Shown here: one piece after another, positions 43,324-52,355 of the stretch
Layout of the letters: each line of letters starts with the position of its first letter
How positions within the stretch are numbered: the first letter of the stretch is position 1
The notes under the pieces: model-generated
Told to the model about the DNA's origin: nothing
The model's input: only the letters and a program-made list of their open reading frames with translations
The model's database searches: none
Translations under genes and position numbers: made by a program
NCBI GenBank assembly: GCA_902494555.1
Contig: CABUTR010000006.1
Coordinates: forward strand, 23,776 to 87,775
DNA: 64,000 nt
Direction: 5' to 3'
Source: an uncultured Collinsella sp.
GTDB lineage: Bacteria; Actinomycetota; Coriobacteriia; Coriobacteriales; Coriobacteriaceae

Positions 43324-43521
43324 TACGCGTCCTTTCTCGTACAAGAGAGGCAAGGCTCCCCTTACAAGCACTTGCCCGCGGCCCGCGTCGGCCGCAACCA
43401 ACGTGTGCGGCCACCAGGGCGAGGTCGCGTAATGTATGTGTCTCGTGTCTAGCCGCGTCGAGGCCCCTGCCCGTCCACGGTGACCCGAAGCCTTTTAGCT
43501 TCGGACAAATTCCATCTTGCC

Positions 43522-43555
43522 ACGGAGGGCGTCCTCTTTCAAGGGCGCCCTCCGT
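43522..43555 (-). terminator. hairpin after the EIIA gene
   Basis: ACGGAGGGCG (43522-43531) pairs with CGCCCTCCGT (43546-43555); no strong T-tract, so assignment as terminator is moderate. Confidence 0.5.
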
Positions 43556-43595
43556 AAACGTGTTTGAATTGTAGGCTAATGGCCACGTGCACTTG

Positions 43596-44093
43596 CTAGC
43601 GCTCGCGAGCAACGATGAGCTGGTCCATCTCTTCGACATGCACGCCAACGGAGCCCTTGATGCTCGAGAACTCAACAGAGTTGCACACCAAGATGGGAAC
43701 CGTCACATCGTAGCCCTCGGCAGCAATTGCCTCGCGATCGAACTCAATGAGCACATCGCCCTTGTGGACGATGTCACCCACTTGCGCATGTACGGTAAAG
43801 TGCTTGCCCTCAAGCTGAACAGTGTCCAAACCAACGTGGATGAGCACGTCCAAGCCATCGACCGTGTTAAGCGCAACGGCGTGCCCCGTGGGAAAAATGG
43901 CCTCGACCTTGGCATCAGCCGGTGCAATCACACGCGTGCCGGTAGGCTGAATCGCCACGCCCTGGCCCAAAAGGCCGGTGGCAAATGTCTGGTCGTTTAC
44001 CTCGGAAAGCGGAATGACGTCGCCCGAGATGGGAGCATCCAGCGTAAGGACTCGACCACGCATACCAAAAGACCTTAGGACTTTAGTGAACAT
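43596..44093 (-). CDS. crr: PTS glucose-type EIIA protein
   Basis: A 165-residue soluble EIIA of the glucose family. The two active-site histidines lie in FPTGHAVALNT and VLIHVGLDTVQL; VLTLDAPISGDVIPLSEVNDQTF is the usual start. It carries phosphate from HPr to EIIB. Because the EIICB at 14.8 kb lacks an IIA domain, this is a likely donor. ATG 44093 is preceded by GGGGGAG. It may also have regulatory roles like Crr, which is inferred. Confidence 0.9.
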   Translation of the reverse strand: MFTKVLRSFGMRGRVLTLDAPISGDVIPLSEVNDQTFATGLLGQGVAIQPTGTRVIAPADAKVEAIFPTGHAVALNTVDGLDVLIHVGLDTVQLEGKHFTVHAQVGDIVHKGDVLIEFDREAIAAEGYDVTVPILVCNSVEFSSIKGSVGVHVEEMDQLIVARER

Positions 44094-44164
44094 GCTCCCC
44101 CTCGGACATACCAATCGACCAAAATAGCCTTAACAGTTTACCACTTGGCACTCGTTTTTGACCA

Positions 44165-45502
44165 TTAGGGAAGTTCGCGCTTGACAACCTCGACGATGTC
44201 GTCGACAACGCGCTGGGTCAGCTCGTGCGTCTCGGCCTCGGCCATAACGCGGACCAGCGGCTCGGTACCGCTCGGACGTACCAGAATGCGACCGCGGCCG
44301 TCAAGCTCCTTCTCGGCAGCAGCGACGGCATCCCAGATGGGCTGGCAATCATCCAGACCAGCCTTGTTGTCGGAATGCACGTTGACGAGTACCTGCGGGT
44401 ACTTCTTCATGATGCCGGCAAGATCGGTGAGGGTGCGACCGGTGCGTTTAAGCACGGCCAGCAGCTGCAGAGCCGTCACCAGACCGTCACCGGTGGTGTT
44501 GTGCTCCAGGAAGATGATGTGGCCAGACTGCTCGCCGCCGATGACGGCGCCGTCCGCGAGCATACGCTCAAGAACATAGCGGTCGCCCACGGCAGTCTGG
44601 ACCATCTCAAAGCCCTGCTCCTTCATGGCAATGGAGAAGCCCAGGTTGCACATGACGGTCGAGACGATCTCGGAGTTGGCAAGCTTGCCGCGAGCGGCCA
44701 GATCGGAGCCGCAGATGGCCAAGATGTAGTCACCATCGATCTCGTTGCCCTCGCTGTCCACGAACAGCACGCGATCGGCGTCGCCGTCGTGGGCCAGGCC
44801 GATATCGGCGTGGGTGCGCAGCACGAGCTCGCGCAGGGGCTCAAGGTGAGTAGAGCCGCACTCGACGTTGATGTCGGTGCCGCAGTAATCGGTGTTGATG
44901 GCATGGACCGTGGCACCCAGGCGCTGCAGCGCGGCGGGCGTAGTCTGGCAGGAAGCACCGTGACCGCAGTCGACGGCAACGACCAGGCCATCGAGCCTCA
45001 GGCCATCAAGCGTATCGATGGCGTGGTCGACGTATGCCTTGCGAGCGTCCTTCATCTTGATGATGTGGCCCACGCCGGCACCGGTCGGCAGCGTGTCGGC
45101 AGCCATGGCTTCCTCGGACATGACCCAGGCGCTGATCTCTTCCTCGACCGCATCGGGAAGCTTCATGCCCTTGCGGCTAAAGAACTTGATGCCGTTGAAC
45201 TCCGGCGGATTATGCGAAGCAGAGATGACGATGCCGCCGTCGAGCTCATTCTGGACGGTGAGCAGCGCCACGGCAGGCGTGGGGATGGCGCCGCAGCAGT
45301 GCGGACGGCCGCCCTCGGCCATGATGCCGGCGGTCAGAGCGCTCTCGAGCATGGTGCCCGAAAGACGCGTGTCGCGGCCGACACAGATATCCGGACCAAG
45401 GAACTTGGTCGCCGCGCGGCCCAGGCGAAACGCGAGGTCACACGAGAGGTCGGCATTGGCGACGCCACGGACGCCGTCGGTACCGAAGATGTTCTGGGGC
45501 AT
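44165..45502 (-). CDS. glmM: phosphoglucosamine mutase
   Basis: A 445-residue enzyme interconverting glucosamine-6-phosphate and -1-phosphate for UDP-GlcNAc synthesis. FGTDGVRGVAN begins it; the phosphoserine loop is VISASHNPPEFNGIKFF, the metal site DGDADRVLFVDSEG, the sugar loop GEQSGHII, and the phosphate site RPSGTEPLVRVMAE. AAGGAG precedes the ATG. It follows rpsI after a terminator. Confidence 0.96.
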   Translation of the reverse strand: MPQNIFGTDGVRGVANADLSCDLAFRLGRAATKFLGPDICVGRDTRLSGTMLESALTAGIMAEGGRPHCCGAIPTPAVALLTVQNELDGGIVISASHNPPEFNGIKFFSRKGMKLPDAVEEEISAWVMSEEAMAADTLPTGAGVGHIIKMKDARKAYVDHAIDTLDGLRLDGLVVAVDCGHGASCQTTPAALQRLGATVHAINTDYCGTDINVECGSTHLEPLRELVLRTHADIGLAHDGDADRVLFVDSEGNEIDGDYILAICGSDLAARGKLANSEIVSTVMCNLGFSIAMKEQGFEMVQTAVGDRYVLERMLADGAVIGGEQSGHIIFLEHNTTGDGLVTALQLLAVLKRTGRTLTDLAGIMKKYPQVLVNVHSDNKAGLDDCQPIWDAVAAAEKELDGRGRILVRPSGTEPLVRVMAEAETHELTQRVVDDIVEVVKRELP

Positions 45503-45550
45503 AGGATCGCTCCTTCCCTAGCAGGCGATATGCAACCGCCCACCCTAGTC

Positions 45551-45595
45551 GAAAAAGAAAAGCGGGACCCGCCGAGGAATCGGCAGGCCCCGCTT
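45551..45595 (-). terminator. terminator of rplM-rpsI
   Basis: 15-nt arms (45561-45575 / 45580-45594) with a minus-strand TTTTCTTTTTC tail. Confidence 0.85.
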
Positions 45596-45625
45596 GTACA
45601 TTGTATCTCGAAAGGAGATAAAACC

Positions 45626-46021
<396 letters not shown>

Positions 46022-46023
46022 CT

Positions 46024-46467
46024 TTAAGCCTCCAGCTCAATCTTCGTGGGGTTCTGGGCAGCGTGCGGATGCTCGGCACCAGCGTAGACCTTAAGCTTGG
46101 TCATCTGGGCACGGCCGAGGGTGGTCTTGGGCAGCATACCGCGAACGGCGCGCTCGATGACCTTCTCCGGGTGCTTCTCCATAGCCTGGCGGAAGCTCTC
46201 AGCCTTGAGGCCGCCGTTGTAGCCGCTGTGGCGATAATAGGTCTTCGTGTCGGCCTTGTTACCGGTAAGCTGGACCTTATCGGCGTTGATGACGACAACG
46301 AAGTCGCCGCAGTCGCTGTTGGGCGTGAACTGGGGCTTGTTCTTACCGCGCAGGATCATTGCGATCTGGGTGGCAAGACGGCCCAGGACAGCACCATCGG
46401 CGTCGACGAGAACCCAGTTGCGCTGGACCTCGCCCTGCTTGGCGTAGTGAGTCGATTTCGAAATCAC
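46024..46467 (-). CDS. rplM: ribosomal protein L13
   Basis: 147 residues with VDADGAVLGRLATQIAMILRGKNKP and GMLPKTTLGRAQMTKLKVY. It is the first gene of the rplM-rpsI operon, with its own promoter and leader upstream. Confidence 0.98.
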   Translation of the reverse strand: MISKSTHYAKQGEVQRNWVLVDADGAVLGRLATQIAMILRGKNKPQFTPNSDCGDFVVVINADKVQLTGNKADTKTYYRHSGYNGGLKAESFRQAMEKHPEKVIERAVRGMLPKTTLGRAQMTKLKVYAGAEHPHAAQNPTKIELEA

Positions 46468-46561
46468 TTAGACTCCTCCATGTACAGTACGTGTTGTTAC
46501 AGAGATTCACGGGGCTCTGCAAGTAACCCGTCCATATTACCCCGCTCGCCGTACGAGTCAA
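46468..46561 (-). promoter_or_regulatory. rplM promoter and structured leader
   Basis: Minus-strand TTGACT (complement of 46556-46561) and TAATAT (complement of 46534-46539) are 16 bp apart. The leader then folds GCAGAG with CTCTGT, extended by GTTAC/GTAAC, close to the form of L13 leader motifs used for ribosomal-protein autoregulation. Whether it is such a leader is inferred. Confidence 0.5.
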
Positions 46562-46661
46562 CAGGTATTTTGGCTCCGACCAGAGTTTCTGCACATGTCG
46601 TCCACGAGCCATGATTTTTCCAGCTCTTTAGCTGTTGTCATTTTTCGAGGGTTCGCCGCCG

Positions 46662-47540
46662 TTAGCGCTCAACGAACTCTTGGATTTCCGCGAGCAGGCG
46701 CTTTGCCTCCTGACGGCCCTGGATATACAGGTCCAAAAGCTTTGCCGGATCGTGCTCGACATGGCCGACCTCGACCGGCTTTTGCGGAGCAACGACCAGT
46801 GCACGGCCCTCGCGCTCATACTGCCACAGGTGCATGCGCTGAATGTTGTAGCGGTCGTGGCGCGTCTCGATAGCCTCGAGCAGGTAGGGGTAGTCGGCAT
46901 AGCGGGCGCGTGCGGCGGGCATAAACTCGTAGGGCTTTTTCTCGTACGAGCGGTCCTGCGTGACAATGACAACCGCGCGCTCGAAGCCCGCCTCCTCCAG
47001 CACGTGCTCGATGGGGACCGAATCGGCTACGCCGCCGTCGACGTATTTGTGCCCGTCGATCTCGACCGGCGGCGTCACCAGCGGCAGCGAGGTAGAGGCG
47101 CGCACAGCATCGAGGTCGAGCACGGCGCTTTTGACCGGCAGGTATGCGGCAGTTCCAAAGAGCATGTCCGTCGCGACGGCGTACATCTCGATGGGGCTCG
47201 CGTCGAACGCCTCGTTGTCAAAGGGATCCAGGCGGTCCTGGATATCGTTGAAGATAAAGTCGTAACCCACGATGGAGCCCGTGGATGCGAAGGATGCGGC
47301 ACCCATGTAGCGGTTGTCATTGCAGAAGGTCAGGTTGATGCGATTGACGCGACCGATCTGGTGCGACTTGTAGTTGACGCCGTTGAGCGCACCGGCCGAA
47401 ACGCCGTACACCGCCGGAATTTCGACACCGGCCTCCATGAGAACGTCGAGCACGCCGGCGGTAAACTGCCCACGAAAACTGCCACCCTCCAAGACGAGCG
47501 CGACCTTGCCGGCGTTCTTTGCCTTATCTTCTGCAGTCAT
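46662..47540 (-). CDS. patatin-like phospholipase
   Basis: A 292-residue acyl hydrolase. The oxyanion loop is LEGGSFRGQFTAG, the nucleophile serine is in YGVSAGALNG (about residues 45-54), and the catalytic Asp is in VDGGVADSVP. No signal peptide. Members hydrolyse lipid acyl esters; the true substrate is unknown. AGGAGG precedes the ATG at 47540. Confidence 0.9.
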   Translation of the reverse strand: MTAEDKAKNAGKVALVLEGGSFRGQFTAGVLDVLMEAGVEIPAVYGVSAGALNGVNYKSHQIGRVNRINLTFCNDNRYMGAASFASTGSIVGYDFIFNDIQDRLDPFDNEAFDASPIEMYAVATDMLFGTAAYLPVKSAVLDLDAVRASTSLPLVTPPVEIDGHKYVDGGVADSVPIEHVLEEAGFERAVVIVTQDRSYEKKPYEFMPAARARYADYPYLLEAIETRHDRYNIQRMHLWQYEREGRALVVAPQKPVEVGHVEHDPAKLLDLYIQGRQEAKRLLAEIQEFVER

Positions 47541-47623
47541 ATTGACCTCCTGCGATTGCGTTTTGGCCTTCTTCTACCCAGTTTTGGGATGGAGGGCGCG
47601 CAGGTTTTTCGAGGCGGCAGGTG

Positions 47624-47835
47624 AAGCGGAAAGTGCGTCCCAGTTTGAGGCGGGATTCCGGGATGGACTTTCCGCTTGGACCGCCGTTAGGAAAGCGTGT
47701 CCCGTTCTGAGCGCGGATTCCGGGATGCGGTTTCCGCTTGATGTGTCATCCGGAAACTACGTCCCAGTCTGAGCGCGGATTCCGGGATGGGCTTTCCGCC
47801 TGGGCTGCCATTGGGAAAGCGCGTCCCACTCTGCG
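47624..47835. repeat. tandem 62-63 bp repeats, each able to fold
   Basis: GGATTCCGGGATG recurs at 47653, 47715 and 47778, and each unit carries GTCCC, GAGCGCGGATTCCGGGAT and TTTCCGC; a fourth partial unit follows. The first unit has a perfect 11-bp inverted pair (AAGCGGAAAGT / ACTTTCCGCTT), so each unit can form a hairpin. Confidence 0.65.
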
Positions 47836-47843
47836 TCACTGAG

Positions 47844-47890
47844 GCGTTTTCTTTACGCCCGCGCCCTGCGTAGAGTTCGATTCTCCGCGG
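47844..47890 (+). repeat. tmRNA-3'-end-like repeat, copy 1
   Basis: A 47-nt unit ending GAGTTCGATTCTCCGCGG. It matches copy 2 (48054-48100) at 44 of 47 positions, and its last part matches the 3' T-arm of the nearby tmRNA, in inverted orientation to it. Confidence 0.6.
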
Positions 47891-48053
47891 GTGGGGGAAT
47901 CCGTTGGTGCGGGGCATGGCTAGCTGAAATACCATCGGCAGCACATCTGTTTTGGGTTGGGGCTTTGCGCGGAGAATCCGCGTGTTTGCTTCGCGAACAC
48001 GCACCGACTTCGGCCGCCTGCCGGCGTCCTCGCCCGCGGGCTAAAACGCTTAC

Positions 48054-48100
48054 GCGTTTTCTTTACGCTCGCGCCCTGCACAGAGTTCGATTCTCCGCGG
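48054..48100 (+). repeat. tmRNA-3'-end-like repeat, copy 2
   Basis: See copy 1; 210 bp apart, same orientation. Such duplications of a tmRNA end are the usual trace of elements that integrate into ssrA. Confidence 0.6.
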
Positions 48101-48117
48101 TACGGGCTAGAAATGAA

Positions 48118-48150
48118 AAGGCAGGTAGATACGAATATCTACCTGCCTGT
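48118..48150 (-). terminator. terminator of ssrA
   Basis: Arms 48119-48131 and 48136-48148 form a perfect 13-bp stem, with CTTTTCATTTC after it on the minus strand. Confidence 0.8.
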
Positions 48151-48156
48151 AACTAT

Positions 48157-48520
48157 TGGTGGAGGCGCGGAGAATCGAACTCCGGTCCACGAAAGCCCCC
48201 TAATTGGCATCTCCAAGCTCAGTCGCTGGTTTAGTCTCGGACGCTTTGCGCGCAGCGACACGCTCGCGGCGTCCTAACCGGTTCGGTCTTAGCCTGCGCC
48301 ATACCGATTACGTGCGCAGGAGCATTCCCCTAAAATGACGTCGCGCCGGTGTCGGGGAAATCACCGGGTTGACGCGCCGCTATAAATTAAGCAGCGAGAG
48401 CCATAGGCTCAAAAGAAGAGTTGTTGTCAATTCAATTTGACGGTACCCCTGTTTAACGAGGCGAGGAGACCTCGGCTTGCTTCCTCTCTCAGAGCTATCG
48501 TGTCGAAACCAGTCGCCCCC
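48157..48520 (-). ncRNA. ssrA: tmRNA
   Basis: A 364-nt tmRNA. The 5' end GGGGGCGACTGG with TTTCGACA pairs with the 3' end CGCCTCC-A-CCA, and the T-arm is CGGAG TTCGATT CTCCG. The reading frame after the resume point encodes DNNSSFEPMALAA followed by TAA, a typical ALAA-ending degradation tag for ribosome rescue. GC-rich pseudoknots follow the tag. CCA is encoded. Confidence 0.95.
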
Positions 48521-48759
48521 GAATGTCGGGAAAGTCTGGATGGTATCGGGCCTGCAAACACCCGATAACCGTCGACTTTTCAAGGAACATACGGGGCGAG
48601 CCCCGCTTGTGGAGTGTTATCTTACCACGTTCTGAAAGCGGACAGCTGTTCTATGCACGAGCTGTGAAGACCCTAATGTGCACCACACTTCGCACTTTTG
48701 CCACCGAACGCGTCACGTATATTTTCGCCAAGCAAAATTGACCCGTCGAAAGGACCGTT

Positions 48760-49194
48760 ATGGATACCAAGCAGCAACTCGTCAATGCCCTCGCAGGCCT
48801 GGGCTCAACCATTACCGAAGCTATGGATGTCATCGAGGGCTTTGTCCCCTGCGGACATCCCGCCCTCACGGTATCGAACGCACTCGTCGCGCTGGACGTT
48901 GACGATGATGCAGTTCTCGCCCAGCAGCTTGAGACCGTCGAGGGCTTTATCGACCACGTGAGTGAGAACCGCGGCGTGGCCGCCTACCACGGTATCGAGG
49001 TCGAGCTCGCGGGTCCCAAGGCCGATCTGTTCGCAGCAATCCGCGAGGTAGGCGCCCTTATGCAGACCGCAGGCGTCAAGAACACCCAGGTCAACGAGTG
49101 GGTCTACCGCAGTCTGGCAGCACTCGACAGCTCCAACGAAAAGGCAGCCGAGCAGCTCGCAGAAAGTCCCACCATCAAGGCCGAGCTTTTGTAA
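48760..49194 (+). CDS. unknown 144-residue acidic protein
   Basis: No family recognised. It is acidic and helical, with no signal peptide or membrane helix, and one CGHPAL motif near residue 31. It begins after AAAGGA and ends before a strong terminator. It is divergent from the tmRNA gene. Composition and codon use match core genes, so it is likely expressed. Confidence 0.65.
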   Translation: MDTKQQLVNALAGLGSTITEAMDVIEGFVPCGHPALTVSNALVALDVDDDAVLAQQLETVEGFIDHVSENRGVAAYHGIEVELAGPKADLFAAIREVGALMQTAGVKNTQVNEWVYRSLAALDSSNEKAAEQLAESPTIKAELL

Positions 49195-49202
49195 ATAGCA
49201 GA

Positions 49203-49241
49203 CGCGGGCCCCTTGGCGCATCGTCGTCCAAGGGGCCCGCG
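49203..49241. terminator. bidirectional terminator
   Basis: A perfect 13-bp stem, GCGGGCCCCTTGG (49204-49216) with CCAAGGGGCCCGC (49228-49240), between convergent genes. Confidence 0.7.
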
Positions 49242-49252
49242 AACAGCTCGCG

Positions 49253-49768
49253 TCAACCGATAGCCGTGCCGCCGCGTTTGGCCAAAACAAGAATCGGCAT
49301 CATTTGACGAGGTGTCTTTGCTGCAAGATCGGCATGTTCGAGCAGTTTTCGATCGTTGGTCACCAAGTAATCAACCTGGGCGCGTTTGCATGCGGCGAGT
49401 ACCAAGTTGTCCTCGTAATCGCGATGGAGCGCTAAGTATTTGTCGGCCAGCCAAAGGTCCGACGCATCTGCACCCACGGCCGTGGCGTTTTCGGTCACAT
49501 TCCGAACAAACGCCAACGCCGCATCGCCAATTGCACGGGCAGATGCCTCGTCGAGCGCTCCCCCACTGGCAAGAACGCTACGCTTCAGCTCGTGTTGGAC
49601 AACGTACAGTACGTCCTTAGCGATATGCACCGGGAAGAACAGCAACGCCCCCGTCTCCGTCGCCTGCCCAATAAACGCACGCGCGGCAAGCGACTCGGCA
49701 TGGTCGACGCAAAATGAATCAACCCATACGTTGGCGTCTACCATGATCTTGAGAGGCGCCCCGCTCAC
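49253..49768 (-). CDS. PIN-domain toxin
   Basis: A 171-residue PIN-fold ribonuclease-type toxin. It shows IMVDANVWVDSF (first Asp), the acidic positions near the middle, and a late DYEDNLVLAACKRAQVDYLVTNDRKLL with the usual D-D/N-D arrangement. The GTG start at 49768 overlaps the antitoxin stop (GTGA), typical for toxin genes kept in ratio with an upstream antitoxin. In-frame ATG at 49744 is an alternative. Confidence 0.82.
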   Translation of the reverse strand: MSGAPLKIMVDANVWVDSFCVDHAESLAARAFIGQATETGALLFFPVHIAKDVLYVVQHELKRSVLASGGALDEASARAIGDAALAFVRNVTENATAVGADASDLWLADKYLALHRDYEDNLVLAACKRAQVDYLVTNDRKLLEHADLAAKTPRQMMPILVLAKRGGTAIG

Positions 49769-50100
49769 AGGATCATCCCCTTTTGGCGATAGTGCTCGTC
49801 CATGGTTTCGGTATAGATTGCGTCCCAACCGCGATCGTCGGATACGGGCGACGTAGCGATGCCCAGGTCCGCGTAAAGCTGATCCGCCGCCGCCCATGAT
49901 GCGGCGAACGGAGTATCGGGCGCGACGGTCTGTTGCCGGTCGTCGACGGCCGCAAGCACTTCCTCGCACTGCCCGCCACCCTGCGCGACCTTGGCCACCA
50001 CCTTTTTGATGAGCTCGGGCAGCGAGGCGCCCGAAAGCTGCAACGCTTCCTCCGCATGGTCCTTGACCTGGCGATCCACGCGAACGTTCACCTGCGCCAT
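49765..50100 (-). CDS. antitoxin of RelB/DinJ-like (ribbon-helix-helix) type
   Basis: A 111-residue protein: an N-terminal ribbon-helix-helix-like segment (AQVNVRVDRQVKDHAEEALQLSGASLPELIKKVVAKVA) and an acidic C-terminal tail that would neutralise the PIN toxin. The start at 50100 is chosen because upstream frame is operator DNA. It probably represses its promoter through the CTAGCAC repeats. Confidence 0.78.
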   Translation of the reverse strand: MAQVNVRVDRQVKDHAEEALQLSGASLPELIKKVVAKVAQGGGQCEEVLAAVDDRQQTVAPDTPFAASWAAADQLYADLGIATSPVSDDRGWDAIYTETMDEHYRQKGMIL

Positions 50101-50141
50101 GCCGCCAACAGCACCCACGTTGATCCCGCTCCCTTCAATTG

Positions 50142-50179
50142 CTAGCACCACTAGCACCACTATATAGAGAAGCTAGCAC
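50142..50179. promoter_or_regulatory. three CTAGCAC repeats, TA operator
   Basis: CTAGCAC at 50142-50148, 50151-50157 and 50173-50179, with TATATAG between the second and third; GCTAGC within is palindromic. Position directly upstream of the antitoxin fits autoregulation. Confidence 0.6.
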
Positions 50180-50189
50180 ATGGTCAAAC

Positions 50190-50237
50190 GCAAAAGGCCT
50201 GCGCCCGGACGACACCGATGCCGTCTGGGCGCAGGCC
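50190..50237 (-). terminator. terminator of the P-type ATPase operon
   Basis: 16-nt arms (50196-50211 / 50222-50237, one mismatch) followed on the minus strand by CCTTTTGCG. Confidence 0.75.
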
Positions 50238-50261
50238 AGATAACGTGGGCGAACACGTCTG

Positions 50262-52337
50262 CTAACGCAGGTAAGCCTTCGCGTTGCTCAGGCTGTAGGC
50301 AATCGTCGAGCCATTGTGCAGCAGCGACGACGCCTGCGGGGTAATCGCGCCGGTAATGCCCAGCGCCAGGAGCGCTGAGTTGGTGAGCATCACCTTAGAG
50401 TAGGAACTCGTCAGACGATCAATGAGGCCCTGGCTCATGCGGCGCAGACGCACGATCGCGGCCAGATCCGTATCGGTCAGGATGATATCGGCGACCTCCT
50501 TGGCGATGTCGCTTCCGCCACCCATTGCCAGCCCCACGTCGGCCAAACCGAGCGCCGGCGAATCGTTGACGCCGTCGCCCACCATGGCAACATGGCGCCC
50601 CTCGCTCTTAATGCGTTCCACATAGGCGTACTTGTCCTCGGGCAGCAGTTCGGCCTTAAACTCGTCGACACCCGCCTCGCGCGCAATGCGCTCGGCCGTG
50701 CGCTCGGAATCGCCCGTGAGCATAACGACATGCTTGACGCCCAGCGCATGCAGGTCGGCGATGGCCTCACGGACCCCAGGCTTGAGCGGATCTTCGATGC
50801 CGAGCACGCCGACGACCTTTCCATCGACCGCCAGATACAGCGGCGACAGGCCCTGCATCTGGGACTCAATGCGCTCCTTGATGTCGGATTCGAGCTGTGC
50901 GCCCTCGTCCTCAAATACAAAGTGCGCGGAACCGATGATGGCGCGACGTCCTTCAATGGACGAAGCGATGCCGTGCGCCACGATGTACTCGACAGCGGCA
51001 TGGCGCTCGCGGTGCTCGAGCTCGCGCTCGCATGCCGCATTGACCACGGCGCGCGCCACCGGATGCGGGAAATGCTCCTCCAGGCAAGCGGAAAGGCGCA
51101 GGACCTCATCCTCGCTCCAGCCATCGGTGGTGAGTACGCAGGCAAGACGCGGCTGCGCCTCGGTGAGCGTGCCGGTCTTGTCAAAGACAATGGTGTCGGC
51201 CTTGGCAAACGACTCAAAGTACTTCGCGCCCTTGACCATGACGCCCATCTTGGCAGCATCGCTCATAGCGGTCATGACGGCAACGGAACCCGTGAGCTTG
51301 AGTGCGCACGAGTAGTCGACCATCAGTGCCGCCGAGGTCTTGATGAGGCTGCGGGTAGTAAGCGCAACTAGGCCCGCGAGCAGGAAGTTCCACGGGACGA
51401 TCTTGTTGGCAAGGTCCTCCATATGCGACTGGCCCTCGGACTTGAGCGAGTCGGCCGTCTGCACGAGCGAGACGATTGAGCGCAGTTTGGTTTGCGCCGT
51501 ATTGGCGCGCACGCGCACCAAGATGCCGCCGTCTTCCACGACGGTACCGGCGAACACGTCGTCGCCCACGCTGCGCTCGACGGCCAGCGGCTCGCCGGTC
51601 AGGGTCGCCTGGTTGACCATAGCGCTCCCCTGCTCGACAACACCGTCGATGCAGATGGACATGCCGGTGCGCACGGCGACCAGATCGCCGGGCTCAAGCT
51701 CGGTCGCGGCAACGCTTACCTCGGTGTCGCCGACAACCTTTTGCGCCTTGTCGGGCACATCGAGCAGCGAGTTGATGAGCTCGTTTTCACTCATGGCGCG
51801 GGTGTAGTCCTCGAGCAGCTCGCCCACGTTGAGCAGGAACATCGTCTGGCCCGCGGTGTCGACATCACGCTTGACGAACGAAATGCCGATGGCCGAAGCG
51901 TCGAGCACGGGAACGGTCAGGCGCGGCTGCGCGAGCTCACGGAGGGCGGCGCGCAAAAAGGTCATGTAACCGGCCACGACAAACACCGCACGCAGGGGCG
52001 TGGGCAAAAACCAGCGACGTGCGTAGTGGGCGCCGACAAGTGTGGCAAGATCCATGACGAGCTTGTGCTTGCGCGGCTCGAGTTGTATCACGTAGCCCGA
52101 CTTGGCATCAGCGATAGCTTGAGCATCGAGTGCGCCCAAGGCGTCGAGCACGCTCGCGCGGCGCGGCTCATCGTATTCGAGCGCCATCTGGCCGATGCGG
52201 CCGTAGACGCGCACCTTGTGCACGCCGTCGATGTCGCCGCCAAGCTTAAGAAGTGCATCGAGATCGCTCTCTGGCACAGGACCCGCCAATTGAAGACGGG
52301 TCCTGCCGGGGATCTCGCTAATAATCGAGAATCTCAT
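50262..52337 (-). CDS. P1B-type metal-transporting ATPase, possibly ferrosome (FezB-like)
   Basis: A 691-residue heavy-metal P-type ATPase: TGE actuator (ATLTGEP, 244-250), phosphorylation site DKTGT (386-390), later TGDSERT and VGDGVNDSPAL. The N-terminal HMA-like domain has IPGRTRLQL instead of a CxxC. The membrane metal site reads DYSCALK (341-347), an SC-A-x-K form seen in P1B-6/CtpC-like pumps rather than the copper CPC. It lies 18 bp after a DUF6110-like gene under an iron-box-like palindrome. Iron loading of a compartment is the attractive reading, but manganese or other metals remain possible. Confidence 0.8.
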   Translation of the reverse strand: MRFSIISEIPGRTRLQLAGPVPESDLDALLKLGGDIDGVHKVRVYGRIGQMALEYDEPRRASVLDALGALDAQAIADAKSGYVIQLEPRKHKLVMDLATLVGAHYARRWFLPTPLRAVFVVAGYMTFLRAALRELAQPRLTVPVLDASAIGISFVKRDVDTAGQTMFLLNVGELLEDYTRAMSENELINSLLDVPDKAQKVVGDTEVSVAATELEPGDLVAVRTGMSICIDGVVEQGSAMVNQATLTGEPLAVERSVGDDVFAGTVVEDGGILVRVRANTAQTKLRSIVSLVQTADSLKSEGQSHMEDLANKIVPWNFLLAGLVALTTRSLIKTSAALMVDYSCALKLTGSVAVMTAMSDAAKMGVMVKGAKYFESFAKADTIVFDKTGTLTEAQPRLACVLTTDGWSEDEVLRLSACLEEHFPHPVARAVVNAACERELEHRERHAAVEYIVAHGIASSIEGRRAIIGSAHFVFEDEGAQLESDIKERIESQMQGLSPLYLAVDGKVVGVLGIEDPLKPGVREAIADLHALGVKHVVMLTGDSERTAERIAREAGVDEFKAELLPEDKYAYVERIKSEGRHVAMVGDGVNDSPALGLADVGLAMGGGSDIAKEVADIILTDTDLAAIVRLRRMSQGLIDRLTSSYSKVMLTNSALLALGITGAITPQASSLLHNGSTIAYSLSNAKAYLR

Positions 52338-52355
52338 AGTTTGTGCCTGGAAGCG

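Larger units (their letters stand above)
47541..48117. other. repeat-rich intergenic region between patatin and tmRNA genes
   Basis: No gene. It contains the 62-63 bp tandem array and two tmRNA-end-like repeats described separately. Confidence 0.6.

Noticed and set aside
47957..48277. ORFs across the tmRNA 3' region
   Set aside because: Overlap the tmRNA gene and its repeats; no protein features.
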